Source of the DNA: Pedobacter caeni
Lineage (GTDB): Bacteria > Bacteroidota > Bacteroidia > Sphingobacteriales > Sphingobacteriaceae
Assembly (NCBI RefSeq): GCF_900129215.1
Contig: NZ_FQUQ01000001.1
Span: 744,001-808,000 of the forward strand
Direction of reading: 5' to 3'
Length of the DNA: 64,000 nucleotides
The position numbers and the translations under genes were made by a program. Of this stretch, positions 37,401 through 44,738 are shown piece after piece. Below the pieces are notes generated by a model that was not told where the DNA came from, did not search any database, and saw only the letters and a list, made by a program, of their open reading frames with translations. Each line of letters starts with the position of its first letter. The first letter of the stretch is position 1.

Positions 37401-37621
37401 TTCGCCTGAGGCCCATACTCATGACCTCTTTAGCTTTTGTTGTGGGATTGTTCCCTATGAGCATTGCAACAGGTCCTTCTGCCCAGGGAAATCACTCCAT
37501 CAGTATTTCTGCGGCCGGGGGAATGTTATCAGGAGTATTGCTTGGTTTATTTATCATTCCGGTTCTGTTTGTGCTGTTCCAGAACTTACATGAAAAAATA
37601 ACAGCTAAAACTATCAAATAA
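34490..37621 (+). CDS. RND multidrug efflux pump, HAE1/AcrB type
   Basis: 1043 aa, normal length for AcrB-like pumps, with twelve membrane segments and two large periplasmic loops. N-terminus FIERPVLATVISILLVALG; proton-relay aspartates in TM4 (IGIVVDDAIVVVEAVHA); second-half signatures SAQYESYILPLAVLLSIPAG and GLLAKNAILIVEFA. It exports hydrophobic or amphiphilic compounds driven by the proton gradient, working as a trimer with the adaptor and outer-membrane factor encoded beside it. Confidence 0.96.
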   Translation: MFRKFIERPVLATVISILLVALGLIGLFKLPLQQFPDIAPPAVQVTTVYPGANAETVLRSVAPSLEESINGVENMTYMSSTASNDGSLTITVYFRLGTNPDQAAVNVQNRVAKATSQLPAEVIQQGVTTVKQQNGEIMVFGLFTEDEKKYDAAFVGNYAQINIIPEVKRIPGVATATPLGGNKDYSMRVWLNPAQMQNYKITPNEVMAAIQDKSLEAAPGRFGEGNKVVFEYVIKYKGKLTKADEYENIGIRANADGSTLRLKDVARVEFGTYTYNSLTRLNGKKGITIGVSQLAGSNANEIQIGIAKLMEKAAKDFPSGIKYEIFYNTKVSLDQSIEQVIHTLIEAFILVFIVVYIFLQDFRSTLIPAIAVPVAIIGTFFFMQLFGFSINLLTLFAMILAIGIVVDDAIVVVEAVHAKMEDKKIGAKDATIEAMHEITGAIVSITLVMSAVFLPVGFLEGSTGVFYRQFAFTMATAIIISAVNALTLSPALAALFLKSEHTDESQSKKGFARKFFIGFNSSFSSMTNRYVGGLKFLIRHKWLSMGGLLVVILATIWMVRNTPSGFIPAEDQGFIAVALSAPSGTSLDGTIKVMDIAEKKLLGMESAAFIDALSGYNVLTGSNSSSAGVIFVTLKLTDKRGKVKDLNEIMEQIRANLAGIKGGSFFVFTFPTVPGFSNVESLEVVMQDKTGGKLDKFSQITNGFIAKLMQQKEIGYAFTSFKADYPQLQLEVDDDKAGQLGVKVKDVLQTMQAYFGTAQASDFNRFGKYYRVLVQADITDRTDPSAMDRVFVKNNLGDMVPINSLVKLKRVYGSETASRYNLFSSIGLNVIPKPGYSTGEAIKAVQNLAAKELPNGYSFEFSGQTREELSSGGQSTIIFIMSLIFVYFILSAQYESYILPLAVLLSIPAGVFGVFIVLGLTGIENNIYVQVSLIMLIGLLAKNAILIVEFAIQRRKRGHSLIDSAIEAARLRLRPILMTSLAFVVGLFPMSIATGPSAQGNHSISISAAGGMLSGVLLGLFIIPVLFVLFQNLHEKITAKTIK

Positions 37622-37690
37622 CATCTATGAAATCAGAAGGTGTAAATCAATTAAATGAAAGCTGCTCGGGCAGCTCATTAACATAATGAC

Positions 37691-39106
37691 ATGATAAAGA
37701 TCAATATTAGCATGCTTGCTTTGTTACCTGTTTTAATGCTGGGTTGCAAGGTCTCCAAAGAGCATCAAAAGCCATCGTTACCCATCAATGCCCAGTTTAG
37801 ATATGCGGCATTAAATACCGATACCATTAGCGTCGCTGAGCTGCGATGGGAAGAGTTTTATACAGATGTTACCCTGAGGAAGTTGATCGATACTGCTTTA
37901 ATCAGAAATTACGATATGCAGATTGCATTAAAGCAGTTGGAATCAGCTGGGCTATTGTTTAAACAGGTAAAATGGAACCATATTCCGGAATTGGCCTTGC
38001 AGATCGCAGCCAATTCCAATCGCCCCTCCGATAACAGTACCACAGGAATGAACATCAGGCAGTTCAGGAGCGGGTCCAACCATATAGAAGATTATTCTGC
38101 CAGCTTGCAACTTTCCTGGGAAGCAGACATCTGGGCTAAAATCCGTAATCAGAACAAAGCGGCACTGGCGACTTATCTGCGGACAGACGAGGCTAGAAAA
38201 CTGCTGCAAACTGAACTTATAGCCCAGATCTCACAGGGATATTATCATCTTTTAATGCTGGATGCACAACTTGAAATTGCGCAGAAGAATGTGGCACTAA
38301 ATGACCGTACTTTAAGTATGGTCAGGCTCCAGTATGATGCTGGGCAGGTTACTGCTCTGGCGGTACAACAAGTCGCTGCGCAAAAGCAGGCCGCAGCTCA
38401 GTTGCTGCCGCAGTTTGAGCAACGGATCATCCTTCAGGAAAATGCATTAAAGATACTTACCGGTCAGTTACCAAACCGGATAGAAAGGAAGGACAGGTTA
38501 TCCGGAATATCTATCACGGCCAATTATGCCACAGGAATGCCCGCTGCCATTGTTGGCCGACGACCGGATGTGAGATCAGCAGAACTTGCCCTGACGATTT
38601 CAAACGCGAATGTGGGGATAGCCAAGGCAAATTTATACCCCGCTTTAAGGATTACAGCAGGTGGAGGTTTGAATGCTTTCAGGGCGGCCGACTGGTTTAA
38701 TGTGCCGGCTTCTTTATTTGGGATCGTAGCGGGAAGCATCGCTCAACCTATTTTAAACAGCAAACGCCTGAGAACACAATATGAGATCAGAAAGATTGAA
38801 AGAGAACAAAACGTTATGGCTTTCAGGAAATCAGTATTGAATGCAATGGGAGAAGTATCTGATGCATTGAGTAACATTGAAAAGCTAAAAGATCAGCACC
38901 GTATTGCAGCCGATCGTGTAATGACCCTGCAAAACGCTACAGCCAATGCAAGCCTCTTGTTTAAAAACGGAATGGCCAATTACCTGGAGGTGATTACTGC
39001 CCAGGGAAATGTATTACAGGGAGAGCTGGAGCTGGCCTCTTTAAAAAGAGCTGAACTTCATGCGGTTTCGGATTTATACCGCTCACTAGGAGGAGGATGG
39101 AAATAG
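37691..39106 (+). CDS. Outer-membrane efflux channel, TolC/NodT family lipoprotein
   Basis: 471 aa with a lipobox ending VLMLGC (Cys at residue 19). Two outer-membrane-efflux repeats with long helices; family stretches include LQLSWEADIWAKIRNQNKAA, AAIVGRRPDVRSAELAL and LFKNGMANYLEVITAQGNVL. It completes the tripartite pump. It follows the pump gene by 69 bases. The Crp/Fnr gene begins 29 bases downstream. Confidence 0.95.
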   Translation: MIKINISMLALLPVLMLGCKVSKEHQKPSLPINAQFRYAALNTDTISVAELRWEEFYTDVTLRKLIDTALIRNYDMQIALKQLESAGLLFKQVKWNHIPELALQIAANSNRPSDNSTTGMNIRQFRSGSNHIEDYSASLQLSWEADIWAKIRNQNKAALATYLRTDEARKLLQTELIAQISQGYYHLLMLDAQLEIAQKNVALNDRTLSMVRLQYDAGQVTALAVQQVAAQKQAAAQLLPQFEQRIILQENALKILTGQLPNRIERKDRLSGISITANYATGMPAAIVGRRPDVRSAELALTISNANVGIAKANLYPALRITAGGGLNAFRAADWFNVPASLFGIVAGSIAQPILNSKRLRTQYEIRKIEREQNVMAFRKSVLNAMGEVSDALSNIEKLKDQHRIAADRVMTLQNATANASLLFKNGMANYLEVITAQGNVLQGELELASLKRAELHAVSDLYRSLGGGWK

Positions 39107-39109
39107 TAA

Positions 39110-39126
39110 TACTTTTGTATAAAAGT
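39110..39126 (+). promoter_or_regulatory. Promoter element and small palindrome before the Crp/Fnr gene
   Basis: TACTTTTG (39110-39117) is a perfect -7 match in the 29-base gap, so the regulator can be transcribed apart from the pump operon. It overlaps the palindrome ACTTTT-GTAT-AAAAGT (39111-39126), which could be an operator. No -33 element is seen; it would lie in the preceding coding region. Confidence 0.45.
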
Positions 39127-39135
39127 CAGGATTGA

Positions 39136-39711
39136 ATGCAGAAAGATCTATTACACCATATCGGAAAATTCATCCCCTTGAATGAGGCTGAACAACAATT
39201 ACTTGTGGATAGGATAAGGTATGAAAAGATCCCTAAAAAGGGATTTCTTTTACAGGCAGGTAAGGTTTGCAGTGGTCGTTTTTTTGTGATCTCAGGTTGT
39301 TTGAGACAATATGTGATGAAAGAAAATGAGTCAGAACAAATTATACAATTCGGTCTTCCTGGCTGGTGGATTTGTGACCATCGCAGTCTTGAGAATGGCG
39401 AGCCTTCGGAATATTATGTTCAGGCCACTGAGGTTTCGGAGGTGGCCATTATAGATGCGGGGGTTCAGGAAGAACTATTCTCAAAAATACCATTATTGGA
39501 GCGGTATTTCAGGTTGATTTTCCAAAGGGCATATGATGCTTCCTTGACCAGGATAAGTCTTGAATACTGTATATCAGGGGAGGAGAGGTACCATCAGTTT
39601 GCTAAAAACTTCCCTGATTTTGTTCAAAAAATCCCTCAGTATATGCTGGCCTCTTTTCTGGGATTAACACCTGAATTTATCAGCATCATAAGGGCAAAAA
39701 AAAAGAGGTGA
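39136..39711 (+). CDS. Crp/Fnr family transcriptional regulator
   Basis: 191 aa. Residues 20-110 are a cyclic-nucleotide-binding-like beta-roll (FLLQAGKVCSGRFFVISGCLRQYV), but the usual phosphate-binding Arg-Ser motif is absent, so cAMP binding is doubtful. There is no Fnr-type Cys cluster. The helical C-terminus (IPQYMLASFLGLTPEFISII) is the DNA-binding helix-turn-helix of the short Bacteroidota type. It ends in A9, coding for lysines. Position between two promoters that share an FNR-box-like dyad makes it the likely activator of the RND operon and the PEP mutase gene. Confidence 0.9.
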   Translation: MQKDLLHHIGKFIPLNEAEQQLLVDRIRYEKIPKKGFLLQAGKVCSGRFFVISGCLRQYVMKENESEQIIQFGLPGWWICDHRSLENGEPSEYYVQATEVSEVAIIDAGVQEELFSKIPLLERYFRLIFQRAYDASLTRISLEYCISGEERYHQFAKNFPDFVQKIPQYMLASFLGLTPEFISIIRAKKKR

Positions 39712-39716
39712 ATTTC

Positions 39717-39761
39717 TTAAAGTAGTTCAATTTTTAGTTTCCTGATGAATTTTCATTTTTG
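39717..39761 (+). promoter_or_regulatory. Crp/Fnr-type box and promoter upstream of the PEP mutase gene
   Basis: Second copy of the control block: dyad TTAAAGTAGTTCAA (39717-39730), 23 bases, CATTTTTG (39754-39761). It begins six bases after the Crp/Fnr stop codon. Identity with 33093-33143 is 43 of 51 bases without gaps, including 23 in a row. Confidence 0.7.
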
Positions 39762-39788
39762 CATTCATTCATTTAAAAATAATTAATC

Positions 39789-40613
39789 ATGATCAATCAT
39801 AATCAAATTCAAAAAGCCGAAACTTTTCGTGAACAACATTTATCGGAGAAACTGCTGTTATTAGCCAATGTATGGGATACACTTAGTGCAAGACTGATTG
39901 CCACACTTGGCTTTCCTTCCATTGCGACAGCGAGTGCTGCAATGGCCCTGTCCAATGGATATAAAGACGGAGAAAACATTCCGTTTAAACACTTGCTAAA
40001 CGCTGTAAAACAAATCGTGGAGGCTGTTGATGTTCCCGTAACAGTTGATTTTGAACGGGGCTTTACGGATGACATTTCACAATTAAAAGAACATATTGGT
40101 TTATTGATTGAAACTGGTGCTGTCGGACTGAATATAGAAGATGGAAAAGGACATGGAAAGGGGCTGTTGTCTATTGAAGAACAGTGCAAAAAAATAGAAG
40201 CGATAAGAGCAGTTGCCGTAGAACTGAACGTGCCTATCGTAATCAATGCCAGGACCGACATCTATCTTCAACCTTATGAAAACAACCGGATTGAAAAGGT
40301 GATTGAGCGGGCTAACGCATATCAGGCAGCAGGTGCGGATGCGGTATATCCGATATTAATTGACAACTATAAGGAGATATCTACGCTGAAGGAAATGACT
40401 ACCCTGCCAATCAACGTCTTTTTACTGGAGTCGATAGGAAATTTGAAACAACTTGAAGAGTTGGGTGTGTCCAGGGTTAGTGTAGGACCGGCTATGATCA
40501 ATGGGGCAATCACCAAAATGAAACAACTGGCCGAAGGATTGCTCAACTACGAGACTCATGAGTTTTACAGTCAGAAAATGGTTTCCAATGATTTCCTGGA
40601 TAAGCTGATATAG
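39789..40613 (+). CDS. Isocitrate lyase / phosphoenolpyruvate mutase family enzyme
   Basis: 274 aa, a TIM-barrel of the ICL/PEPM superfamily. Visible elements: LLLANVWDTLSARLIATLGF, TASAAMALSNGYKDGE, VPVTVDFERGFTD, GAVGLNIEDG (metal-binding acid region), VINARTDIYL. Family members cleave or rearrange C-C or C-P bonds of 2-oxo or 2-hydroxy acids; many of this subgroup lack assigned substrates. Single gene next to and probably activated by the Crp/Fnr regulator; ends at a strong terminator. Confidence 0.9.
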   Translation: MINHNQIQKAETFREQHLSEKLLLLANVWDTLSARLIATLGFPSIATASAAMALSNGYKDGENIPFKHLLNAVKQIVEAVDVPVTVDFERGFTDDISQLKEHIGLLIETGAVGLNIEDGKGHGKGLLSIEEQCKKIEAIRAVAVELNVPIVINARTDIYLQPYENNRIEKVIERANAYQAAGADAVYPILIDNYKEISTLKEMTTLPINVFLLESIGNLKQLEELGVSRVSVGPAMINGAITKMKQLAEGLLNYETHEFYSQKMVSNDFLDKLI

Positions 40614-40624
40614 AAAAACAGATT

Positions 40625-40663
40625 TTAAAGGGCTGATGGTTTATGTATCCCTCAGCCCTTTAA
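40625..40663. terminator. Bidirectional intrinsic terminator
   Basis: TTAAAGGGCTGA (40625-40636) and TCAGCCCTTTAA (40652-40663) form a perfect 12-bp stem with a 15-base loop between the convergent PEP mutase and methionine aminopeptidase genes. Confidence 0.85.
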
Positions 40664-40665
40664 GG

Positions 40666-41430
40666 TTAAGAGATGATCTCATTCATGGCTGTCAGGATCA
40701 CCGGACTGCCACTTGTCACAAGAATCGTATGTTCATGCTGAGCTACGAAACCACCTTTATTTCCTAAGAACGTCCAGCCATCGGCTTGTTCTACCGCCAA
40801 TGTAGATTGCGTAGCGATGAACGTTTCTATGGCTACAACACTATTTTTCTTAAATCTTTCCTGATTAAAACGGTCACAATAATTCAGAATCTGGTGAGGC
40901 TCTTCGTGCAGGCTTCTGCCGACACCATGACCAGCAAGATTTTTAATCACTGTATATCCGGATTTTTTAGCTTCGGTTTCTATGATTCTGCCAATCTCGG
41001 AGATTTTAACCCCACCTTTGATGTGCTGTAAAGCTTTTGTCAAAATTCTTTTTGATGCTTCTACCAAGGGGGCATGATTGTACAAATCCTGTCCGAGAAC
41101 GAAGGAACCTCCATTGTCAGACCAGAAGCCATCCAATTCTGCTGAAACATCAATATTGATCAGGTCACCTTCTTTAAAGATCTTATTTTCAGTAGGAATA
41201 CCATGTGCAATTTCATTGTTTACACTGATACAGGTCCATCCCGGAAAGCCATAGGTTAACCTTGGAGCAGATTTCGCTCCTTTTGCCTGAAGTATTGCTC
41301 CTCCAAAGTTATCCAGCTCCAACGCTGACATTCCCGGTTGCGCATAAGCCCTCATTTCCTTCAAAGTAAGGCCTACAATTTCACTTATTCTACTGATACC
41401 CAGTAATTCAGCCTCGGATGATATAGACAT
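40666..41430 (-). CDS. map: Type I methionine aminopeptidase
   Basis: 254 aa, cytoplasmic. All five metal ligands are present at the canonical spacing: D94, D105, H168, E202 and E233 (NIDVSAELDGFWSDNGG, LAGHGVGRSLHEEP, VVAIETFIA, AQHEHTILVT). It removes the N-terminal methionine of new proteins. In Bacteroidota the housekeeping copy is usually beside infA and secY in the ribosomal cluster, so this may be a second, accessory copy. Single gene. Confidence 0.92.
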   Translation of the reverse strand: MSISSEAELLGISRISEIVGLTLKEMRAYAQPGMSALELDNFGGAILQAKGAKSAPRLTYGFPGWTCISVNNEIAHGIPTENKIFKEGDLINIDVSAELDGFWSDNGGSFVLGQDLYNHAPLVEASKRILTKALQHIKGGVKISEIGRIIETEAKKSGYTVIKNLAGHGVGRSLHEEPHQILNYCDRFNQERFKKNSVVAIETFIATQSTLAVEQADGWTFLGNKGGFVAQHEHTILVTSGSPVILTAMNEIIS

Positions 41431-41452
41431 ATTTTCAATTTATTTCGTTAAT

Positions 41453-41460
41453 CAAAGGTA
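41453..41460 (-). promoter_or_regulatory. Promoter -7 element of the methionine aminopeptidase gene
   Basis: Minus strand TACCTTTG, a perfect TAnnTTTG match 22 bases before the start codon. No TTTG is seen at the expected -33 place. Confidence 0.45.
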
Positions 41461-41632
41461 CAAATTCATAAGATTCTTTCATTTTATTCATAGAATTTTA
41501 TTTTTCCAGCAATTCATTTAAAGTTTTTCCTTAAATTCCCTTAAGAAATATCTTCTTTACATTCATTATAGGAATAAATTGCTTTAACTGCTGTAAATTA
41601 GCCGCGCCAAAACACTTAATCCCTGAAAAATT

Positions 41633-42319
41633 ATGGCCATAAAGAGAGTATTGAAAGTCGGTTTAGATTCTGCCGCACCATTTCCCATGCATTCGGACTT
41701 TAATTCCGGAAAATTTGAAGGGTTTGAGGTAGATTTGTTAAGCGAAATAGCAAAACACCTTGATTTTGAGATACATTATGAAGTTTCTTTATGGAAAACC
41801 ATTCTGGAACAGTTATTTAAAGGAGAGTTAGACCTGATTTGTTCGGCAGTAACAGTTACTTCTTCCAGAAAACACATTCTGGAGTTTACAGAACCCTATC
41901 TTCATTTCCGGCTTTGTGCGGTGGTGCCTGCAGAAGGAGTACTGGATGAATTAAAAGATTTCAAAAACAAAACAATTGGTGTAAGAACGGCTACGGAAGC
42001 AGAAAAACATGTGCATACTAAATTTCCTGATAACAACATGTTCCATGCAGATACCAATAAAGAGCTGTACCGAAAGCTTCAGGCCGGAAAGATCGATATG
42101 CTCGTAGATGATTCTCCGATTGCAGGTGGCTTCCTTCAGAACAACAATAAGCTAAAGATAGGCATGTTTCTTCCGAATACCGATTCTCATTATGCCATTG
42201 CCATGAAAAAAGGAGATGTTGAGCTGAGGAAACAGTTTAACGGAGCGATGAAAATGCTGAGAGAGAACGGAATCTACGATGCCATTTATGCAAAATGGTT
42301 CAGTGAGATTCAGTTTTAG
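41633..42319 (+). CDS. Periplasmic-binding-protein-like protein without export signal
   Basis: 228 aa. The fold is that of family 3 extracellular solute-binding proteins for amino acids: LKVGLDSAAPFPM, FEGFEVDLLSEIAKHLDFE, DLICSAVTVTSSRKHILEFT, GKIDMLVDDSPIAGGFL. Unlike true periplasmic receptors it has no signal peptide or lipobox; the domain begins at residue 5 and no in-frame upstream start adds one. No transporter genes are adjacent. It may act in the cytoplasm as a ligand sensor or be an enzyme-like derivative. Confidence 0.82.
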   Translation: MAIKRVLKVGLDSAAPFPMHSDFNSGKFEGFEVDLLSEIAKHLDFEIHYEVSLWKTILEQLFKGELDLICSAVTVTSSRKHILEFTEPYLHFRLCAVVPAEGVLDELKDFKNKTIGVRTATEAEKHVHTKFPDNNMFHADTNKELYRKLQAGKIDMLVDDSPIAGGFLQNNNKLKIGMFLPNTDSHYAIAMKKGDVELRKQFNGAMKMLRENGIYDAIYAKWFSEIQF

Positions 42320-42334
42320 GATGCCATCCGGCGT

Positions 42335-43159
42335 CTAGAGCTTTGTTGCACAGTACTTACAGAATTTAGCATCCTGATCATGGCCTTCGCGACCACACCC
42401 AGGGCATACCTGATGGTGAAAGCCTTTGTTTCTTGCTGCTGCAGCCATTTCGGTAGTAATGATTCCGGTAGGTACAGCAATGATCGCATAGCCGATCAGC
42501 ATCATAAATGAGGCAACAAATTTACCCATTGGTGTAACAGGGGAGATGTCTCCATAGCCAACCGTGGTAATGGTAACAATGGCCCAGTAGATGCTTTCCG
42601 GAATACTGGAGAATCCATTTTCTTTATTTTCGACCAGGTACATAACAGAACCCAGAATGACCACCAGGGTAAGTACGGTGAGCATAAAAATACTGATCTT
42701 TCTTAAGCTACCACTGATGGCCACAGTGAGAAACTTCATTTCTGAAAGGAATCTTCCTAACTTAAAGATTCTGAAGATCCGCATTAGCCTTAAGGCCCGT
42801 AAAGCCAATAAAGACTGGCTGCCAATGAAAACGATACTTAGATAAGAAGGAATCAGGGCCAGTAAGTCTACAATTCCAAGAGGGCTTTTAACATAATTTA
42901 AAGGATGTTTAATGACCACAAGCCTGAGGATATATTCCACAGTGAACAAACCTGTAAAAGTCCATTCAATCACGGAAAATAAGGTTCCGTATTTCTGATG
43001 GTAACTGTCGATACTGTCCAGCATTACCACCAGGATACTGGCAAAGATGGCAATCAGTAAACCTACATCAAAAGCTTTTCCGGCAAAGGTATTGGCCTCG
43101 TAAATGATTTCATGGAGCTTGCCCCGCCAGTCTTTATTCTTTTCGTTCTCCGTATTCAT
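42335..43159 (-). CDS. Voltage-gated-type potassium channel with C-terminal zinc ribbon
   Basis: 274 aa. Six membrane segments: a voltage-sensor-like part with an Arg-rich S4 (LRALRLMRIFRIFKLGRF) and a pore with the selectivity filter TVGYGD. The last 30 residues carry CPGCG and CKYC, a zinc ribbon on the cytoplasmic side. From family knowledge it conducts potassium. Single gene; the zinc ribbon may serve in tetramer assembly or redox sensing, which is inference. Confidence 0.92.
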   Translation of the reverse strand: MNTENEKNKDWRGKLHEIIYEANTFAGKAFDVGLLIAIFASILVVMLDSIDSYHQKYGTLFSVIEWTFTGLFTVEYILRLVVIKHPLNYVKSPLGIVDLLALIPSYLSIVFIGSQSLLALRALRLMRIFRIFKLGRFLSEMKFLTVAISGSLRKISIFMLTVLTLVVILGSVMYLVENKENGFSSIPESIYWAIVTITTVGYGDISPVTPMGKFVASFMMLIGYAIIAVPTGIITTEMAAAARNKGFHHQVCPGCGREGHDQDAKFCKYCATKL

Positions 43160-43228
43160 AATCTGTGATTGAAAGCCTTTTGTTTTTTAAAAGATGCTTT
43201 AATTACCTGCAAATATTTCTTTGATTGC

Positions 43229-43933
43229 TTATAAAAGGCCTTTTAATTGTGCCCAGACATTTTCTGCAAGGATTTTTTGTCCTTCAACGGTTGGGTGAAT
43301 TCCGTCTTTCTGGTTCAGCTTAGGAACGCCACCAACACCCTGAAGGAGAAATGGGACCAGCACCATATTGTTTTTCTTTGCCAGTGCCGGATACATAGAT
43401 TTGAATTCCTGGGCATAATCAGCACCCATACTAGGCGGCATCTGCATTCCTGCAAGCAGAAATTTAACCTGAGGGTATTTCTCTTTTACTTTATCTGTGA
43501 TTTGCTGAAGGTTGACCTTTGTTTCGGCCAGCGGAAGTCCTCTCAATCCATCATTGGCGCCAAGCTCCAGTACCATAATGTCAAAAGGCTGTTTCAACAG
43601 CCAGTCGATCCTGGCTTTTCCTGCTGCTGAAGTTTCTCCGCTTAATCCTGCATTCACCACTTTATAAGGTAATTTCAGGGAGTCTATCTTTTTCTGAATC
43701 AGGGCCGGAAAAGCCTCGGTTACATCAAGGCCATAACCTGCGGTAAGGCTGGTCCCAAAAAAAAGGATTTTTTTAACACCTGCACCATCGGTTTTCTTTG
43801 CTGCGGTTTCCAGGGTATCGGTTTTATCTTTCCCGGAATCTGAATTTGCCTGTCCGCCACAAGAAGATAGCAGGGAGGCCACGGAAAATAACGTGGTAAA
43901 AACGATAGAACTTACAAAATGATGACGTAACAT
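43229..43933 (-). CDS. tesA: SGNH/GDSL arylesterase lipoprotein (TesA-like)
   Basis: 234 aa with a lipobox (VASLLSSCGG). SGNH hydrolase blocks: LFFGTSLTAGYGLD with the nucleophile Ser (Thr replaces the usual Asp before it), GLSGETSAAGKARID, ELGANDGLRG with the oxyanion Asn, and KDGIHPTVEG with the catalytic Asp-His. It hydrolyses esters or thioesters in the periplasm, like E. coli TesA. The divergent ABC pair upstream reproduces the tesA-ybbA-ybbP gene order. Confidence 0.9.
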   Translation of the reverse strand: MLRHHFVSSIVFTTLFSVASLLSSCGGQANSDSGKDKTDTLETAAKKTDGAGVKKILFFGTSLTAGYGLDVTEAFPALIQKKIDSLKLPYKVVNAGLSGETSAAGKARIDWLLKQPFDIMVLELGANDGLRGLPLAETKVNLQQITDKVKEKYPQVKFLLAGMQMPPSMGADYAQEFKSMYPALAKKNNMVLVPFLLQGVGGVPKLNQKDGIHPTVEGQKILAENVWAQLKGLL

Positions 43934-44048
43934 ATAGGTTTAATAAGGGCCTGAATATAGTCAATATTGCGGATAGCTCGTATATTTAGCGGGTATTCGC
44001 ACATAAAAAAATTATCTGACCCCCTAAAAATACTAAAGAACTGCGCCT

Positions 44049-44738
44049 GTGGAAGACATCCTGAACATACGAAATGTAAGTAAGATTTACCAAAATGCCG
44101 GACATCAGCTCACTGTACTGGACAACATCAGTTTCTCTATTCAAACCGGATCTACAGTATCCATTACCGGTCCATCGGGAAGTGGTAAAACCACTTTATT
44201 AGGACTTTGCGCAGGGCTGGACCGTTCCAGTTCGGGGAGTGTGGAACTGAATCAGGTGGCTTTGGATCATTTAACAGAAGATCAAAGGGCGGCTGTCAGA
44301 AACCGCTATGTAGGATTTATCTTTCAGAACTTCCAGCTCCTGCCTACCTTAACTGCGCTGGAGAATGTGATGGTTCCGCTGGAATTGAGAGGGGAGAAAA
44401 ATATAAAAAGTCATGCGCTGGAATTACTGGATAAAGTAGGGCTGGCTGACCGTTCCGGGCATTACCCCATCCAGTTGTCGGGCGGAGAACAGCAAAGGGT
44501 ATCACTTGCCCGTGCATTTTCAAATAAACCAGCGATACTCTTTGCCGATGAGCCTACAGGGAATCTGGACGCAGAAACGAGCGATAAAGTCATTAAACTG
44601 ATGTTTGACCTGAACCGCGAAGCGGGAACAACCCTGGTTATTGTGACTCATGATCTTGACCTTGCTGCGAAAACCAACAGGATGATCAAATTAAAAGGTG
44701 GAGTGATCATTTCTGATTTAGAGTTGAGCCATGCCTGA
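44049..44738 (+). CDS. ybbA: ABC transporter ATPase, YbbA-like
   Basis: 229 aa with a GTG start at 44049 (no suitable ATG). Walker A GPSGSGKT, signature LSGGEQQRVSL, Walker B ILFADEPTGNLD: the LolD/MacB/YbbA group that pairs with FtsX-type permeases. Overlaps the permease gene by 8 bases. Divergent from the arylesterase gene, as in Proteobacteria, where the set is linked with lysophospholipase L1. Confidence 0.92.
   Translation: MEDILNIRNVSKIYQNAGHQLTVLDNISFSIQTGSTVSITGPSGSGKTTLLGLCAGLDRSSSGSVELNQVALDHLTEDQRAAVRNRYVGFIFQNFQLLPTLTALENVMVPLELRGEKNIKSHALELLDKVGLADRSGHYPIQLSGGEQQRVSLARAFSNKPAILFADEPTGNLDAETSDKVIKLMFDLNREAGTTLVIVTHDLDLAAKTNRMIKLKGGVIISDLELSHA

Noticed and set aside
39696..39704. 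A9 tract at the end of the Crp/Fnr gene as a phase-variation switch
   Set aside because: A slip would change only the last two residues or add a few; the helix-turn-helix lies before it.
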